A stretch of 12,542 bases of DNA from J054 sp051008735 (lineage in GTDB: Bacteria; Pseudomonadota; Gammaproteobacteria; Steroidobacterales; GCA-2729495): assembly GCA_051008735.1 (NCBI GenBank), contig JBPCXH010000028.1, positions 1 through 12,542 of the forward strand, in the 5' to 3' direction. A program made the translations under genes and the position numbers. The first letter of the stretch is position 1, and the number at the start of each line of letters is the position of its first letter. Below, one piece after another: positions 5,216 to 12,542 of this stretch. The notes beneath the pieces are model-generated. The model made no database searches. It saw only the letters and a program-made list of their open reading frames with translations, and was not told the DNA's origin.

Positions 5216-6208
5216 ATGAAGATTTATTCAGACAATGACGTCGACAATGGCCAGCTGAACGGTAAACGAATTGCCATCCTCGGCTATGGCAGCCAGGGCC
5301 GCGCCCACGCTCAAAATCTGCGCGACAGTGGACTAGACGTCGTCGTCGGCCTGCGTCCAGGCGGCAAGACCTGGTCCAAGGCGGAGGCTGATGGCTTCAC
5401 CGTGCAGGAACCCGCAGCGGCCTGCGCCGGCGCAAACCTGATCGCCTTCCTGCTGCCCGACACGGCTCAGGCCCAGTTTTACGGCTCTATTGAAAGCGCG
5501 ATACCAAAAGGTGCCACGCTGCTGTTTGCCCATGGCTTCAATATCCACTTTGGCCAGATCGAGCCCCGCAAGGACCTCGATGTGGTGCTGATTGCGCCCA
5601 AGGGACCGGGCGACCTGGTCCGGCGGCAATACGCTCAGGGCAAGGGTGTTCCCTGCCTGTTAGCCGTCGCCCAGGATGCCTCAGGTAACGCCAAGGGCAC
5701 CGCCCTGGCCTACGCCGCCGGCATCGGTGGCGCGCGCGGTGGCGTGCTGGAGACCACCTTTGCAGAGGAAACCGAGACGGACCTGTTCGGCGAACAGGCC
5801 GTGCTGTGCGGCGGCGCCACGGAGCTGGTGCTGGCGGGGTACGAAACATTGGTCAATGCCGGCTATCAGCCCGAAGTCGCTTACTTCGAATGCATGCACG
5901 AGCTCAAGCTTATCGTGGACCTGCTGCACGAAGGCGGACTGGCAAAAATGCACGAGTTCATCAGCGAGACCGCCCAGTGGGGCGACCTGGTGAGCGGCCC
6001 GCGCGTGGTGGACCAGCACGTTCGTGACCGTATGTCGGAAGTACTCAAGGAAATTCAGGACGGCACCTTCTCCAGCCGCTGGATTGCTGAAAATGAAACG
6101 GGTCAGCCCGAGTTCAAACGGCTCCTTTCGAAGGATCTTGAGCATCCCATTGAGAAAGTGGGGGCAGAACTGCGCGGCCGGATGACCTGGCTGAACGAGG
6201 AGAACTAA
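5216..6208 (+). CDS. ilvC: Ketol-acid reductoisomerase, class I (short form)
   Basis: The 330-residue enzyme converts 2-acetolactate to 2,3-dihydroxy-isovalerate (and the isoleucine analogue) using NAD(P)H and Mg2+ in the cytoplasm. The N-terminal Rossmann fold has the GYGSQGRAHAQNLRDSG dinucleotide motif. The cofactor loop LRPGGKTW (residues 46-53) keeps Arg47, Lys51 and Thr52, compatible with NADPH but not proof of it. His106 in FAHGFNIHFG and the metal ligands Asp189 and Glu193 (DLFGE) and Glu225 and Glu229 (ECMHE) are all present. The length fits the short class I type, not the roughly 490-residue class II enzyme of E. coli. AGGAG at 5204-5208 supports the start. It is first in the operon, directly behind the attenuator, with no ilvY, acetolactate synthase or ilvD next to it. 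Confidence 0.97.
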   Translation: MKIYSDNDVDNGQLNGKRIAILGYGSQGRAHAQNLRDSGLDVVVGLRPGGKTWSKAEADGFTVQEPAAACAGANLIAFLLPDTAQAQFYGSIESAIPKGATLLFAHGFNIHFGQIEPRKDLDVVLIAPKGPGDLVRRQYAQGKGVPCLLAVAQDASGNAKGTALAYAAGIGGARGGVLETTFAEETETDLFGEQAVLCGGATELVLAGYETLVNAGYQPEVAYFECMHELKLIVDLLHEGGLAKMHEFISETAQWGDLVSGPRVVDQHVRDRMSEVLKEIQDGTFSSRWIAENETGQPEFKRLLSKDLEHPIEKVGAELRGRMTWLNEEN

Positions 6209-6245
6209 CCGCCTGGCGTAAAGCCCGGTGAACGTGGAGATGGCA

Positions 6246-7823
6246 ATGAACGAGCAAGCAGACAAGCGTGTACGGATTTTCGACACGACCCTGCGCGATG
6301 GCGAGCAGGCACCCGGATGCAGCATGACGCTCCGGGAAAAACTGCGAGTTGCCGCGGCGCTCCGTGACCTGCGCGTCGACATCATTGAAGCGGGCTTTGC
6401 CGCGGCTTCGCCGGGTGACTTTGATGCCGTCAACGCCATTGCCGAGAACGTGGAAGGGCCGGTTATCTGCAGCCTGGCCCGTTGTCACCCCGGTGATATC
6501 GAGCGGGCGGCGCGGGCACTGGAACCGGCAAGCAAACGCCGGATTCACGTCTTCGTAGCCACCAGCGAGATTCATCGCAAGTACAAGCTGGAGCTGGCCA
6601 AGGAAGAGATCATTCGGCGTGCGGTGGATGCGGTAAAGCTGGCGCGCGAATCCTGCGACGACGTGGAGTTCTCACCCGAGGATGCCTCGCGGACGGAGCC
6701 GGCCTACCTGGCAGAGGTCGTGCAGGCCGTGATCGAGGCGGGTGCCCGCACAGTCAATATCCCGGACACCGTGGGCTATAGCGTGCCGTCAGAGTTCGCC
6801 GAGTTGTTCGCTTATCTGAATAAACATGTAACGAATATCGATCAGGCCGTATTGAGCGTTCACTGTCATGACGATCTGGGCATGGCGGTGGCTAACAGTC
6901 TGGCGGCTGTGGGCGCCGGTGCCCGGCAAATTGAGTGCACCATCAATGGCATCGGTGAACGTGCCGGCAATTGCTCATTAGAAGAAGTGGTCATGGCCCT
7001 GAGCACTCGCGCTGAGCACTTTGGCCTGGACACAGCCATTGATACCCGCAAGCTCTACCCAACCAGCCGGCTGGTAGCCAGTATCACGGGTATGCACGTA
7101 CCAAAAAATAAGGCGGTGGTCGGCGAAAATGCCTTCGCCCACGAAGCGGGCATCCATCAGCACGGCATGCTGAAAAATGCCTCCACCTACGAACTCATGC
7201 GCCCTGAAGAAGTGGGCATCAGCCGTTCGAACCTGGTGCTGGGCAAGCACAGTGGGCGGCATGCTTTTCGCGAGCGGGTAGAACAACTCGGCTTCCAGGT
7301 CGACGACAGCGAACTGAATCGCGCCTTCGACGAATTCAAAAAACTGGCTGACCGAAAAAAAGAGCTGTTCGATTCAGATATCGAAGCCATCATCATGAAT
7401 GCCGAGGGCGGCAGCACCGGCCCCTGGAGCATTGATGAACTGCATATTTCGGCCGGTACCGGCAAGATCGCCGCAGCCGCCGTGCAGATCACCCATAAAG
7501 AAACAGGCACCATCAAGGAAGCTGCCGTGGGTGACGGGCCGATTGAGGCCGCTTTCACTGCCCTGGAAAGAGCCACGGGGATCGATCTGGAACTGCGTAA
7601 CTTCGAAGTTCGGAGTGTTTCCGTGGGCGAGGACGCTCAGGGTGAGGTCACCGTAACGGTGGAATATAATGGCCAGAGCTTTCGGGGCAACGGCATCAGT
7701 ACCGACATCGTCGAAGCTGCCGCTCGCGCCTATCTGGAAGTCATCAATCGTGTGGCCCGGCGAAAAACAAGGCCTCAAGAGGCCGGGCAAATCGACACCG
7801 CGCAGAAAACTGCGACCATTTAG
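6246..7823 (+). CDS. leuA: 2-isopropylmalate synthase
   Basis: This enzyme condenses acetyl-CoA with 2-oxoisovalerate, the first committed step of leucine synthesis. The catalytic TIM barrel begins with FDTTLRDGEQAPGCSM (Arg17, Asp18 and Glu20 in the active site). The divalent metal would be held by Asp18, His206, His208 (HCHDD) and Asn242 (GERAGN). HEAGIHQHG follows in the linker region, and about residues 395-515 form the C-terminal leucine-binding regulatory domain, so feedback inhibition by leucine is expected. I chose ATG 6246 (525 residues) because GGAG at 6236-6239 is correctly spaced. GTG 6228 and ATG 6240 are in-frame alternatives that add six or two residues. It follows ilvC by 37 bases. 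Confidence 0.97.
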   Translation: MNEQADKRVRIFDTTLRDGEQAPGCSMTLREKLRVAAALRDLRVDIIEAGFAAASPGDFDAVNAIAENVEGPVICSLARCHPGDIERAARALEPASKRRIHVFVATSEIHRKYKLELAKEEIIRRAVDAVKLARESCDDVEFSPEDASRTEPAYLAEVVQAVIEAGARTVNIPDTVGYSVPSEFAELFAYLNKHVTNIDQAVLSVHCHDDLGMAVANSLAAVGAGARQIECTINGIGERAGNCSLEEVVMALSTRAEHFGLDTAIDTRKLYPTSRLVASITGMHVPKNKAVVGENAFAHEAGIHQHGMLKNASTYELMRPEEVGISRSNLVLGKHSGRHAFRERVEQLGFQVDDSELNRAFDEFKKLADRKKELFDSDIEAIIMNAEGGSTGPWSIDELHISAGTGKIAAAAVQITHKETGTIKEAAVGDGPIEAAFTALERATGIDLELRNFEVRSVSVGEDAQGEVTVTVEYNGQSFRGNGISTDIVEAAARAYLEVINRVARRKTRPQEAGQIDTAQKTATI

Positions 7824-7854
7824 CAGCGGGCCAGGGCCCGGGGGATAGCTTGGC

Positions 7855-8814
7855 ATGAAAAAAAGTGACTGGATTTGGCACAACGGCGAACTGATCCCGT
7901 GGGAGCAGGCAACCGTCCACGTGCTTACCCATGCACTTCACTACGGCTCTTCAGTCTTTGAAGGCATCCGGGTGTATGCAACTCCGCAGGGCTCAATGTT
8001 TTTCAGACTGCAGGCCCACACCCGCCGCCTGCTGGACTCCGCGCGGATTCATCGCATTCGCGTGCCCTTCTCTGCCGGGCTCATTAACGATGCCTGTCGC
8101 CAGGTCATCCTGCGTAACAAGCTGACAAACGGCGCATACATTCGGCCCGTCGCTTTCCGCGGCTACGGCGATATAGGTCTGGCCCCCGGACCGGAGCATC
8201 CGGTGGATGTCTCCGTGGCGGCCTGGGAATGGGGCGCCTATCTGGGCGACGAAGGCCTCGAACAGGGCGTCGACGTCTGCGTTTCCTCCTGGCAGCGCAT
8301 GGCACCCAACACCATTCCAGCTCTGGCCAAAGCCGGCGGTAACTATCTGTCGAGCACCCTGGTAAGCCTGGAAGCCAAAGAACGCGGCTTCGCCGAAGGT
8401 ATAGCCCTGGCAACTGACGGCACAGTCAGTGAAGGTGCCGGCGAGAATGTTTTTGTGGTGCGCGACGGACGCCTGTACACGCCACCTGCCTGCGCTTCTA
8501 TCCTGACCGGCATCACGCGAGATACCGTCGTGGTCCTGGCCAAGGACCTGGGTCTGGAAGTCGTGGAGCAATCCATGCCCCGTGAGATGCTCTATATCTC
8601 GGACGAGATGTTCCTGACCGGCACGGCGGCTGAAGTCACACCCGTGCGCTCGGTGGATCATATTGCCGTGGGCAATGGCGGCCGCGGACCGATCACCCGG
8701 CAGATTCAGGACGCCTTCTTCGGCTTGTTTAATGGCCAGACCGAAGATCGCTGGGGCTGGCTTGAATCGGTGGCGGACAGTTCCGCCGGCGAGCATCGCG
8801 CCGCATCCAGTTAA
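7855..8814 (+). CDS. ilvE: Branched-chain amino acid aminotransferase
   Basis: This 319-residue class IV (fold type IV) PLP enzyme transfers the amino group from glutamate to 2-oxoisocaproate, 2-oxoisovalerate and 3-methyl-2-oxovalerate, the last step of leucine, valine and isoleucine synthesis. Visible motifs are HALHYGSSVFEGIRVY near the N-terminus, the PLP lysine Lys159 in ALAKAGGNYLSS, TVSEGAGENVFVVRDG, and SILTGITRDTVVVLAKDLGL. The family end motif TEDRWGW is followed by about 16 residues, giving a tail somewhat longer than in E. coli IlvE. A GGGGGA ribosome-binding site precedes the ATG. It sits between leuA and leuC, an unusual place that makes it part of the leucine operon. Confidence 0.95.
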   Translation: MKKSDWIWHNGELIPWEQATVHVLTHALHYGSSVFEGIRVYATPQGSMFFRLQAHTRRLLDSARIHRIRVPFSAGLINDACRQVILRNKLTNGAYIRPVAFRGYGDIGLAPGPEHPVDVSVAAWEWGAYLGDEGLEQGVDVCVSSWQRMAPNTIPALAKAGGNYLSSTLVSLEAKERGFAEGIALATDGTVSEGAGENVFVVRDGRLYTPPACASILTGITRDTVVVLAKDLGLEVVEQSMPREMLYISDEMFLTGTAAEVTPVRSVDHIAVGNGGRGPITRQIQDAFFGLFNGQTEDRWGWLESVADSSAGEHRAASS

Positions 8815-8821
8815 TCGGGAG

Positions 8822-8836
8822 CGCCGCTAACCGGCG
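8822..8836 (+). other. Small hairpin in the ilvE-leuC spacer
   Basis: CGCCG (8822-8826) and CGGCG (8832-8836) can pair around a five-base loop in the longest gap (55 bases) inside the operon. There is no T tract, so it is not a terminator. It could mark an mRNA processing or stability point between ilvE and leuCDB, but a five-pair stem is also easily due to chance. Confidence 0.25.
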
Positions 8837-8869
8837 TTCCTGCTACGCAACTTTGGAGATTCATTACCC

Positions 8870-10279
8870 ATGAGCGGGCAAACACTTTTTGAAAAAGTCT
8901 GGCAGGACCATATTGTCGTGCCGGAAAGCGACGCCAACCCGGCGGTGCTGTACATCGACCTGCACCTGATCCATGAAGTCACCACACCACAGGCCTTCGA
9001 TGTTTTACGTGAGCGCGGCCTGCCTGTGCGTCGCCCGGACCTGACCCTGGCGACCATGGATCACTCCACGCCGACCGTGCCGGTCCGGAGCCTGGGTGAC
9101 CTGGATATCGTCGCCGAGCCGGCGGCTGCGGGCCAGATTCGCCAGATGATCGACAATTGCCGCGAATTCGGAATTGCCCTGGAAGGCTTTGAGAGTCAGC
9201 ACCGCGGGATCGTCCACGTGATCGGGCCCGAACTGGGCGCGACCCAGCCGGGCAAGACCATGGTCTGTGGTGACAGCCACTCCAGCACCCACGGCGCCTT
9301 CGGGGCCCTGGCCTTTGGCATCGGCAGTACCGAAGTGGGCCATGTGCTGGCCACCCAGACACTGCTGCAGCGCCGACCGAAAACCATGGCCGTCAACATC
9401 ACCGGCACCTTGCAACCGGGCGTGGGCGCCAAGGATATTGTGCTGGCCCTGATCGGCAAGATCGGCGTGGACGGCGGTGTTGGCCATGTCATGGAATACC
9501 GCGGCAGCGTCATCCGCAGCCTGTCCATGGAACAGCGCATGACCATCTGCAACATGACCATCGAAGGCGGGGCCCGGGCCGGCATGATTGCGCCCGACGA
9601 CACCACGATTGAATACCTGAGCGGCCGTCCCCGCGTGCCCCAGGGCGCTGACTGGGATGCGGCTGTCGCCCGCTGGCTGGCGTTGCCGTCCGACGAGAAT
9701 GCCAGCTTTGATCGCGAGGTCAGCCTGGATGTGAGTGATCTGGCGCCCCAGGTTACCTTTGGCACCAACCCCGGCATGGTGGTTCCGGTCACCGGCCAAA
9801 TTCCTTCTGACACCGGCGACCTGAGCTTCCGCAAGGCGCTCGATTACATGGGCCTGGAAGCCGGTCAGGCCATGATCGGCACGCCGGTCGACGTGGTCTT
9901 TGTCGGCAGTTGCACCAACTCTCGCCTGTCGGACCTGCGCGAAACAGCGGCTGTACTGAAAGGGCGCAAGGTATCTGACCAGGTTCGCATGCTGGTCGTG
10001 CCGGGCTCACAAAGCATCAAACAGCAGGCTGAAGCGGAAGGCTTGCATGAGATTTTCACTGCCTCCGGCGCTGAATGGCGCGAGGCGGGTTGCTCCATGT
10101 GCCTGGGCATGAACGGTGATGTGGTGCCGCCCGGCAAACTGTGTGTCAGCACCAGTAACCGGAATTTCGAGGGTCGCCAAGGCGTCGGTGCCCGCACGGT
10201 ACTGGCCAGTCCGCAGACAGCCGCCGCCGCCGCACTTGCCGGCAGCATTGCCGATCCCCGTGCACTGACGAACCACTGA
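8870..10279 (+). CDS. leuC: 3-isopropylmalate dehydratase large subunit
   Basis: With LeuD this 469-residue subunit isomerises 2-isopropylmalate to 3-isopropylmalate. It belongs to the aconitase family and binds a [4Fe-4S] cluster. The three cluster cysteines are visible: Cys348 in VGSCTNSRLSDLR, and Cys408 and Cys411 in AGCSMCLGMN. Other family blocks are LATMDHSTPT, MVCGDSHSSTHGAFG with the following GIGSTEVGHVLATQTL, and NMTIEGGARAGMIAPDDTT. The length is normal. GGAG at 8855-8858 lies eleven bases before the ATG. It is followed by leuD after ten bases, as is usual for this obligate heterodimer. The iron-sulfur cluster makes this step iron-dependent. Confidence 0.97.
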   Translation: MSGQTLFEKVWQDHIVVPESDANPAVLYIDLHLIHEVTTPQAFDVLRERGLPVRRPDLTLATMDHSTPTVPVRSLGDLDIVAEPAAAGQIRQMIDNCREFGIALEGFESQHRGIVHVIGPELGATQPGKTMVCGDSHSSTHGAFGALAFGIGSTEVGHVLATQTLLQRRPKTMAVNITGTLQPGVGAKDIVLALIGKIGVDGGVGHVMEYRGSVIRSLSMEQRMTICNMTIEGGARAGMIAPDDTTIEYLSGRPRVPQGADWDAAVARWLALPSDENASFDREVSLDVSDLAPQVTFGTNPGMVVPVTGQIPSDTGDLSFRKALDYMGLEAGQAMIGTPVDVVFVGSCTNSRLSDLRETAAVLKGRKVSDQVRMLVVPGSQSIKQQAEAEGLHEIFTASGAEWREAGCSMCLGMNGDVVPPGKLCVSTSNRNFEGRQGVGARTVLASPQTAAAAALAGSIADPRALTNH

Positions 10280-10289
10280 GGCCAGCCCC

Positions 10290-10874
10290 ATGGAAAAAGT
10301 AACCCGCATTGAATCAGCCACCGTGGTGATGCCGCAGACGGATATCGACACGGATCAGATCATGCCCGCCCGTTTTCTGACGACCACCACCAAAGAAGGT
10401 CTTGGCGATGCCGCCTTCTCTGACTGGCGCTATGACGATGACGGCAAACCCATTGCCGATTTCCCCCTGAACCGGCCCGGTGCGGCCGACAGCAAGGTAC
10501 TGGTGGCGGGCAACAACTTCGGTTGCGGTTCATCCCGGGAACACGCGCCGTGGGGCATCGTGGATTTCGGTTTCCGTGCCGTGATCAGTACGCAGATTGC
10601 GGACATTTTTCGTAACAATTCCCTGAAGAACGGCCTGGTACCGGTGATCGTGCCGGATGATGTGCACGAATGGCTGCTGGCCAATCCCGGCGCCACCGTC
10701 ACTGTGGATGTCGCGTCCAAAACACTGACCCTGCCCGATGGTCGCGCGGTGCAGTTTCCGCTGGATGGATTTTCCCAGCATTGCCTGCTTGAGGGCATTG
10801 ATCAGCTCGGTTACCTGCTAAGTCAGGATGTCGCCATCAGCCAGTTTGAAAAGGCACGCGCATGGCAGCCTTGA
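10290..10874 (+). CDS. leuD: 3-isopropylmalate dehydratase small subunit
   Basis: This 194-residue partner of LeuC is the swivelling domain that completes the active site and recognises the substrate. The N-terminal DTDQIMPARFL block and the signature NNFGCGSSREHAPWGI (Cys79 region) are intact, as is NNSLKNGLVPV. It is slightly shorter than E. coli LeuD (about 201). GAGG overlapping the leuC stop codon is a likely ribosome-binding site, which would couple translation of the two subunits. Its last 13 bases overlap the start of leuB in another frame. Confidence 0.97.
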   Translation: MEKVTRIESATVVMPQTDIDTDQIMPARFLTTTTKEGLGDAAFSDWRYDDDGKPIADFPLNRPGAADSKVLVAGNNFGCGSSREHAPWGIVDFGFRAVISTQIADIFRNNSLKNGLVPVIVPDDVHEWLLANPGATVTVDVASKTLTLPDGRAVQFPLDGFSQHCLLEGIDQLGYLLSQDVAISQFEKARAWQP

Positions 10875-11929
10875 TTGCCGTTCTGCCCGGCGACGGTATT
10901 GGTCCGGAAGTCGTCACCCAGGCCTTGCGGGTTCTGGAGGCGGCCGGCGCTGCAGCCGGGGAAAGTTTCGAGTTTCGCGAGGCCCTGATCGGGGGTGCCG
11001 CCATCGACGCCACCGGCGAAGCTTTTCCCGCCGCCACGCGCGGCCTGTGCAAAGACGCTGACGCCGTGCTGCTGGGCGCGGTGGGTGGCCCCAAGTGGAG
11101 CCATGCGGACGCGCCGGTGCGCCCGGAACAGGGTCTGCTCGACATGCGCGCGGCCATGCAGGTTTATGCCAACCTGCGCCCGGTGAAGACCCACCCTGCC
11201 CTTTATGCGGCCTCGCCCCTGAAGGCGGAGCGGCTGGAAGGCGTGGACATCCTGGTAGTGCGCGAACTCACCGGCGGAATTTATTTCGGTGAGAAAAGTC
11301 GCGACGCGAATTCGGCGCAGGATGTCTGCAGCTACAACCGCACCGAGATTGAGCGAGTATTGCGGATGGCGGGTGATCTGGCGCGGCAACGCCGCGGCCG
11401 GCTGACCTCCATCGACAAGGCCAACGTGCTGGATACCTCACGCCTGTGGCGCAGTATCGCCGAAGAAATCTACGCCAAGGAATACAGTGACCTGGAGGTT
11501 GAGCACCTGCTGGTGGACGCGGCCGCCATGCACTTGTTATCACGCGCGGCTGATTTTGACGTACTGGTCACTGAAAACATGTTCGGCGACATCCTGACGG
11601 ATGAGGCGTCCATGCTATGTGGCTCACTGGGCATGCTGCCGTCAGCATCGCTCAACAATGACCGCCGGGGACTGTACGAGCCTATCCACGGATCCGCGCC
11701 CGACATCGCGGGCCAGGGCATTGCCAACCCCTGCGGCACCATCCTCAGTGCCGCCCTGTTATTGCGGTACTCCCTGGGCAAGGAAGAACTGGCCACCACC
11801 ATCGAGAACGCTGTCTATCAGGCTGTCGCAGCCGGCCATCGCACCGCCGATGTGGCCGAAGCCGGTGGCCGGACTATCGGCACCGAAGCGATGGGCGACG
11901 CGGTGCTGGCAGCCCTGGCAGCCGCCTAA
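10862..11929 (+). CDS. leuB: 3-isopropylmalate dehydrogenase
   Basis: This 355-residue enzyme oxidises and decarboxylates 3-isopropylmalate to 2-oxoisocaproate with NAD+ and Mg2+ or Mn2+. Family motifs are LPGDGIGPEVV at the N-terminus, VYANLRPVK, RELTGGIYFGEKSR, the catalytic Lys186 in SIDKANVLD, metal ligands Asp219, Asp243 and Asp247 (MFGDILTDEASML), and the cofactor loop EPIHGSAPDIAGQGIANP, typical of NAD-dependent members. The start lies inside leuD (13-base overlap), with AAAAGG just upstream, so it is probably translationally coupled. It is the last gene of the operon, and its TAA overlaps the stop of the convergent gene. Confidence 0.97.
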   Translation: MAALIAVLPGDGIGPEVVTQALRVLEAAGAAAGESFEFREALIGGAAIDATGEAFPAATRGLCKDADAVLLGAVGGPKWSHADAPVRPEQGLLDMRAAMQVYANLRPVKTHPALYAASPLKAERLEGVDILVVRELTGGIYFGEKSRDANSAQDVCSYNRTEIERVLRMAGDLARQRRGRLTSIDKANVLDTSRLWRSIAEEIYAKEYSDLEVEHLLVDAAAMHLLSRAADFDVLVTENMFGDILTDEASMLCGSLGMLPSASLNNDRRGLYEPIHGSAPDIAGQGIANPCGTILSAALLLRYSLGKEELATTIENAVYQAVAAGHRTADVAEAGGRTIGTEAMGDAVLAALAAA

Positions 11930-12542
11930 ACCGCCGCCGCGTCAAGCCCCTGTCGCAAGTCGGCGACCAGGTCCTCGGTCGACTCAATGCCGGTCGAAAT
12001 CCTCAGCAGGCCGGCACCGATGCCGGCCGCCTCCAGGCTGTCGGCATCAAAAGTGGCGTGGCTCATGGTTGCCGGATGACAAATCAGGCTTTCGACCCCG
12101 CCCAGTGACTCCGCGAGAGTGTATAGCTGCAGTTGCGCAAGCAATGCGCGCGCCGCGGCTTCCCCACCTTTGAGGTCAAAGCTGAGCATGCCGCCAAACC
12201 CGTCCTGTTGGCGCCTCGCCAGCGCATGATCCGGATGGGACGGCAGGCCTGCGTAGTGCACCTCACTCACGGCCGGGTGCGCGGCCAGCAATTCTGCCAG
12301 GGCCAGGGCATTCGCTTCATGCTGGCGAATTCGCACGTGCAGCGTCCGCAGACCCCGCAGGTTCAGAAAACTGTCGAAGGGTGAACCGGACAGTCCCAGG
12401 GCATTACCCCAGTAACGCATCTGCCCGTGCAGTTCTGCCGTGGCGGCAATCACCGCACCACCAATCATGTCACTGTGGCCGTTCAGGTACTTGGTCGTTG
12501 AATGCACCACCAGGTCAGCCCCCAGGCTGAGGGGGCGCTGCA
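11926..12542 (-). CDS. metB: Cystathionine gamma-synthase family PLP enzyme (partial, N-terminus outside window)
   Basis: About 205 C-terminal residues of a Cys/Met-metabolism PLP-dependent enzyme (fold type I) are visible; full members are about 380-400 residues. The frame runs open to the window edge with SLGADLVVHSTTKYLNGHSD, whose lysine (codon 12492-12490) is the expected PLP-binding residue. A GTG near 12510 is therefore internal and not a start. Further family blocks are LNLRGLRTLHVRIRQHE, HYAGLPSHPDH, AESLGGVESLICHPATMSHA and the end motif LLRISTGIESTEDLVADL. MetB-type cystathionine gamma-synthase or a close lyase relative (MetC, methionine gamma-lyase) are both possible; the missing N-terminus and context cannot decide. 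It converges on leuB. Confidence 0.88.
   Translation of the reverse strand, partial: QRPLSLGADLVVHSTTKYLNGHSDMIGGAVIAATAELHGQMRYWGNALGLSGSPFDSFLNLRGLRTLHVRIRQHEANALALAELLAAHPAVSEVHYAGLPSHPDHALARRQQDGFGGMLSFDLKGGEAAARALLAQLQLYTLAESLGGVESLICHPATMSHATFDADSLEAAGIGAGLLRISTGIESTEDLVADLRQGLDAAAV
12009..12028. repeat. Perfect 8-bp inverted repeat near the leuB/metB convergence
   Basis: GGCCGGCA and TGCCGGCC surround a CCGA loop, 80 bases past the leuB stop and inside the 3' part of the convergent gene. The hairpin would be very stable on either strand. No T tract follows on either side, so it is not a standard intrinsic terminator. It may protect the 3' end of the leu operon mRNA, or may simply reflect the GC-rich codons of an Ala-Gly-Ile-Gly-Ala stretch. 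Confidence 0.4.

Noticed and set aside
6228..6245. Upstream GTG start for leuA
   Set aside because: It has no good ribosome-binding site, while ATG 6246 has GGAG at the right distance and leaves the usual short N-terminus before the catalytic motif.
5681..6439. Long minus-strand ORF (252 aa) opposite ilvC and leuA
   Set aside because: It lies across two clear plus-strand genes with intact catalytic motifs, has no recognisable domain, and spans their intergenic gap. It is a codon-bias shadow.
7993..8796. Minus-strand ORF of 267 aa opposite ilvE
   Set aside because: It is wholly antisense to a complete aminotransferase gene and its translation shows no family motif.
9005..9834. Minus-strand ORFs of 264 and 212 aa opposite leuC
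   Set aside because: Both are antisense to intact leuC, in two frames at once, as expected from GC-rich codon structure.
12508..12510. GTG as the start of the metB-family gene
   Set aside because: The conserved sequence before the PLP lysine continues upstream in frame to the window edge, so the gene is cut by the window and not truncated.

Overview
The window looks like chromosomal DNA of a moderately GC-rich gammaproteobacterium. No gene fixes the genus. The clues are the DUF3450 / TolQ-like / ExbB / ExbD / TonB / TPR gene order, which resembles the Vibrio-type TonB2 cluster of marine gammaproteobacteria, and a proteobacterial leuA-leuC-leuD-leuB set. I see no rRNA, tRNA, CRISPR array, insertion sequence or phage gene. 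Codon use and gene packing look uniform.

Region 1 (1-4733, minus strand) is one compact operon, read from right to left. It encodes a DUF3450 periplasmic coiled-coil protein, a TtpC-like MotA/TolQ/ExbB protein with a signal peptide, a short ExbB, two different ExbD proteins in tandem, a TonB, and a TPR protein cut by the window edge. Together they should form an extended Ton system. The inner-membrane proton-driven motor energises outer-membrane TonB-dependent receptors; the DUF3450, TtpC-like and TPR proteins are accessory parts whose exact roles are less clear.

Region 2 (4734-5215) is the divergent intergenic region. Its right half appears to hold a complete transcription attenuator for leucine. 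It contains a TTGACA promoter element, a 33-codon leader ORF with four Leu codons in a row (seven Leu in total), a hairpin over those codons, an 8-bp perfect antiterminator pairing, and a strong intrinsic terminator with a seven-T tract just before ilvC. The predicted start point puts the leader ATG almost at the 5' end of the RNA.

Region 3 (5216-11929, plus strand) is a six-gene operon: ilvC, leuA, ilvE, leuC, leuD, leuB. It covers the whole leucine-specific branch, the branched-chain aminotransferase and ketol-acid reductoisomerase. Acetolactate synthase and dihydroxy-acid dehydratase are not here. The attenuator would therefore place a shared Ile/Val/Leu enzyme (IlvC) under leucine control.

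Region 4 (11926-12542, minus strand) is the C-terminal part of a cystathionine gamma-synthase family enzyme, cut by the window edge. It converges on leuB, and the two stop codons overlap within the four bases CTAA.
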